A DNA stretch of 64,000 bases from positions 1 through 64,000 of the forward strand of contig JARULB010000003.1 in the NCBI GenBank assembly GCA_029688905.1. The letters run 5' to 3'. Below the pieces are notes generated by a model that saw only the letters and a list, made by a program, of their open reading frames with translations, made no database searches and was not told where the DNA came from. Of this stretch, positions 62,309-64,000 are shown one piece after another. How positions within the stretch are numbered: the first letter of the stretch is position 1; every line of letters begins with the position of its first letter. The position numbers and the translations under genes are program-made. The stretch comes from Balneolales bacterium ANBcel1. GTDB lineage: Bacteria; Bacteroidota; Rhodothermia; Balneolales; Natronogracilivirgulaceae.

Positions 62309-62773
62309 TCAAGAATAATAGACCGTAATTTTTGCACACCCTTCATCAAGGTGAACCATTACGGTTTCATGGTTCATCCCCTCAAACCGCTGCTCCGGAT
62401 TCTCCCGGTCGGGAATGATTTCAGGCGGACGAATGTAGCAGATCTTGTCGTCCTTACTGAAAAATGGCGCGACATTGCCACAGATGATATTTACGATTTC
62501 ACAGAGCGCACCTTCTTTTTGAGAATCCGTTGCGTCGTCGGTACCGAGCATGTTTTCCGCCAGGGCGTCCATCAACCCTTCACAGGCCGAAATGACCAGC
62601 CCGCCTTCGGCTGCACCGTCGAAACGGGCGGCAGAAGTAACGTACCGGTCCAGATTATGCTGTGCATCTTCGGGAAACTCCGATTCGTCCAGCGGAAACA
62701 TGTAGCACATGAGCTCAAACGTCTCAATGGCAATTTTGTAAATATCGTCGGCGTATGTGGTCTTTGTTGTCAT
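62309..62773 (-). CDS. CheX-like phosphatase of CheY-P
   Basis: About 154 residues. Near residue 95 the sequence A-L-C-E-I-V-N-I-I-C-G-N matches the CheC/CheX/FliY active-site helix (E-x-x-N followed by G-N), with one such motif, as in CheX. These proteins speed dephosphorylation of CheY-P. The ATG at 62773 is preferred over 62797, as the first eight residues of the longer form are unlike the family. It lies between cheD and cheB and is probably translated with them. Confidence 0.75.
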   Translation of the reverse strand: MTTKTTYADDIYKIAIETFELMCYMFPLDESEFPEDAQHNLDRYVTSAARFDGAAEGGLVISACEGLMDALAENMLGTDDATDSQKEGALCEIVNIICGNVAPFFSKDDKICYIRPPEIIPDRENPEQRFEGMNHETVMVHLDEGCAKITVYYS

Positions 62774-62825
62774 ATTCTGTTCCCGTCGTTTATGCAAGAA
62801 TAGGTATCAATATTTGTGCCGTTTG

Positions 62826-63332
62826 TCAGCGGCTGACGGCTGTTTTTCGAACAGGCTCCGTCACCATGGGGTTTTTGTTGATGGTTATAAGGCCGTCGGA
62901 CATCCTCAGCAGCATGGTGCGAGACTTATTCCCTCCGACATCCTGGGCGTGAATCATGAGCCCGTTCTTCCAGAGCATTTTTCTAAGCACGGTGAAGTTC
63001 CTCTTACCGATTTTGAAGTAATCATTTCCGTTGCTCTGTTTCATGCTGGCGCCGCCTGCTACCGAAATCCTCATGTTCCTCTTGGTAGCTCCGAAATCGT
63101 AACACTGCTGCAGAAGCGAAAACACCCCGGTATCCACATACATGGCCGGGTTGCGTTTTGCCTTCTCCGGATCGGCAGACGAGAGCGGCATCATTACGTG
63201 CAACATTCCTCCCACCATGGCCACCGGGTCGTAAATAACCACCCCAAGGCAGCTGCCCAGGGCATAGGTGATGAGTTCCTCATGAGGACTGTCCGAAATC
63301 TTCAGGTCACTCACATTTACTATGATTTTCAT
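62826..63332 (-). CDS. cheD: Receptor glutamine deamidase CheD
   Basis: A 168-residue protein. A-L-G-S-C-L-G-V-V-I-Y-D has the catalytic cysteine, and the following G-G-M-L-H-V-M-M-P holds the catalytic histidine. Later R-I-S-V-A-G-G-A-S-M and R-K-M-L-W-K-N-G are CheD-typical. It deamidates receptor glutamines and may interact with the neighbouring CheX/CheC-like protein. It starts 13 nt after cheR. Confidence 0.95.
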   Translation of the reverse strand: MKIIVNVSDLKISDSPHEELITYALGSCLGVVIYDPVAMVGGMLHVMMPLSSADPEKAKRNPAMYVDTGVFSLLQQCYDFGATKRNMRISVAGGASMKQSNGNDYFKIGKRNFTVLRKMLWKNGLMIHAQDVGGNKSRTMLLRMSDGLITINKNPMVTEPVRKTAVSR

Positions 63333-63345
63333 TCAAAAAACCCCG

Positions 63346-64000
63346 CTATTTTTTTCTGTAAACTGCCGGACGCACATTTTTCAACCCTGAATGGGTCCCG
63401 GAAATGGTTTCGGAGTGGCCCAGAAAAAGATATCCACCCGGTTCAAGCATGTTGACGAATCGGTCAATCAGTTTTTTTTGGGTGGGCTGGTCAAAATAGA
63501 TCATCACATTACGGCACATGATAATGTGAAAAGGCCCTTTCATGGGCCACTGCTCTTTCAGGTTAAGGCGCCCATAACGGATCATGGACCTGACCTCATC
63601 GGTAATTCTGCACGTAAGCGGATCCGCCGGGTTCTTTATGAAGTATCGTTTCCGGATATACTCAGGTATGCCTTTGATATGTTCCACCGGATAGATACCT
63701 GCCTTTGCCTTGTTAAGCACTATGCTGGATATGTCGGTGGCCAGAATGCGAGCGCTACCGCGGTGTCCGGCAACCCGTTCCTCCAGCCAGGTAATGGCCC
63801 AGGAAACCGGCTCTTCACCACTGGAACAGCCGGCCGACCACCACGTTACATGCCGGTCTCTGATCTCGGGGATCACCTCTTTGCGAATAAAATCGAAATG
63901 GGCGCTTTCCCGGAAGAAGCTGGTTTTATTGGTGGTGAGCACATCTACCAGGGAGAGGAATTCTGCTCCGGCATTGTCACTTTCCACATAGTCGAAGTAC
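63346..64000 (-). CDS. cheR: Receptor methyltransferase CheR, N-terminus cut by the window edge
   Basis: The visible 218 residues continue in frame past position 64000, so the start lies outside. The S-adenosylmethionine pocket is W-S-A-G-C-S-S-G-E-E-P-V-S-W-A, close to the family W-S-A-x-C-S-T-G-E-E-P-Y-S. T-T-N-K-T-S-F-F-R-E and F-H-I-I-M-C-R-N-V-M-I-Y-F and G-G-Y-L-F-L-G-H-S-E are CheR signatures. It methylates receptor glutamates. In this operon cheR-cheD-cheX-cheB-cheY are read in order; the promoter lies beyond the window. Confidence 0.95.
   Translation of the reverse strand, partial: YFDYVESDNAGAEFLSLVDVLTTNKTSFFRESAHFDFIRKEVIPEIRDRHVTWWSAGCSSGEEPVSWAITWLEERVAGHRGSARILATDISSIVLNKAKAGIYPVEHIKGIPEYIRKRYFIKNPADPLTCRITDEVRSMIRYGRLNLKEQWPMKGPFHIIMCRNVMIYFDQPTQKKLIDRFVNMLEPGGYLFLGHSETISGTHSGLKNVRPAVYRKK

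Overview
This window is almost wholly a flagellar, chemotaxis and flagellin-modification region from a diderm, polarly or subpolarly flagellated bacterium. L- and P-ring genes (flgH, flgI) imply an outer membrane, and flhF/flhG imply control of flagellar placement and number. The bulk is fairly GC-rich. Nothing in the sequence names the organism; a member of the Bacteroidota/Balneolota/Rhodothermota neighbourhood is only a weak guess.

Layout. (1) 1-1.6 kb: end of one flagellin gene and a complete second one, each with its own intrinsic terminator. (2) 1.7-9.3 kb: DUF418 membrane protein, unknown multi-span membrane protein, Aer-like cytoplasmic PAS protein, nitrilase-family amidase, multi-PAS histidine kinase. 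(3) 9.4-18.2 kb: a sugar-modification island with a DegT-type aminotransferase, a ParB-like protein, a PurN-like formyltransferase, a WbqC-family protein and a 1.7-thousand-residue fusion of TPR, GT41 (OGT-like) glycosyltransferase, FkbM methyltransferase and a second glycosyltransferase. Much of this block is lower in GC than its surroundings. (4) 18.4-23.1 kb: fliS, fliD, a FliT-like gene, a possible FlgM, then an NtrC-type (FlrC/FleR-like) activator. (5) 23.1-32.3 kb, minus strand: flgF-flgG-flgA-flgH-flgI-flgJ(N)-flgN-flgK-flgL and a GT2/TPR gene. (6) 32.9-40.0 kb, plus strand: flhB-flhA-flhF-flhG, a small membrane protein, fliA and a small basic protein. (7) 40.0-59.2 kb, minus strand: flgB-flgC-(small gene)-fliE-fliF-fliG-fliH-fliI-fliJ-motE-like-fliK-flgD-flgE, then motA-motB-fliL-fliM-fliN-fliO-fliP-fliQ-fliR. 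(8) 59.5-64 kb: an FlrB-like kinase, then cheR(partial)-cheD-cheX-like-cheB-cheY on the minus strand.

Regulation can be read in part. The FlrB-like kinase and FlrC-like activator should serve sigma-54; sigma-54-type -24/-12 elements lie before flgB (good match) and flgF (one -12 mismatch). FliA (sigma-28) is encoded here, and sigma-28-like elements (TAAR, 14-15 nt, then a GCCGATAA-like -10) precede the flagellin gene, fliS, the sugar aminotransferase gene, motA (weaker -35), and a site 500 nt ahead of flhB. The fliS-fliD and aminotransferase sites tie the sugar island to late flagellar expression, so O-linked glycosylation of flagellin is the most economical reading of it.

Unusual points include: the TPR-GT41-FkbM-GT fusion with a composition break inside it; a FliM without the N-terminal CheY-binding peptide; a FliP without the conserved methionine triplet; an FlhF with altered GTPase motifs; an FlgH with no lipobox cysteine; an Aer-like protein with an eroded receptor tip; and two small unknown flagellar-operon proteins sharing a C-terminal D-x-K-[IV] ending.
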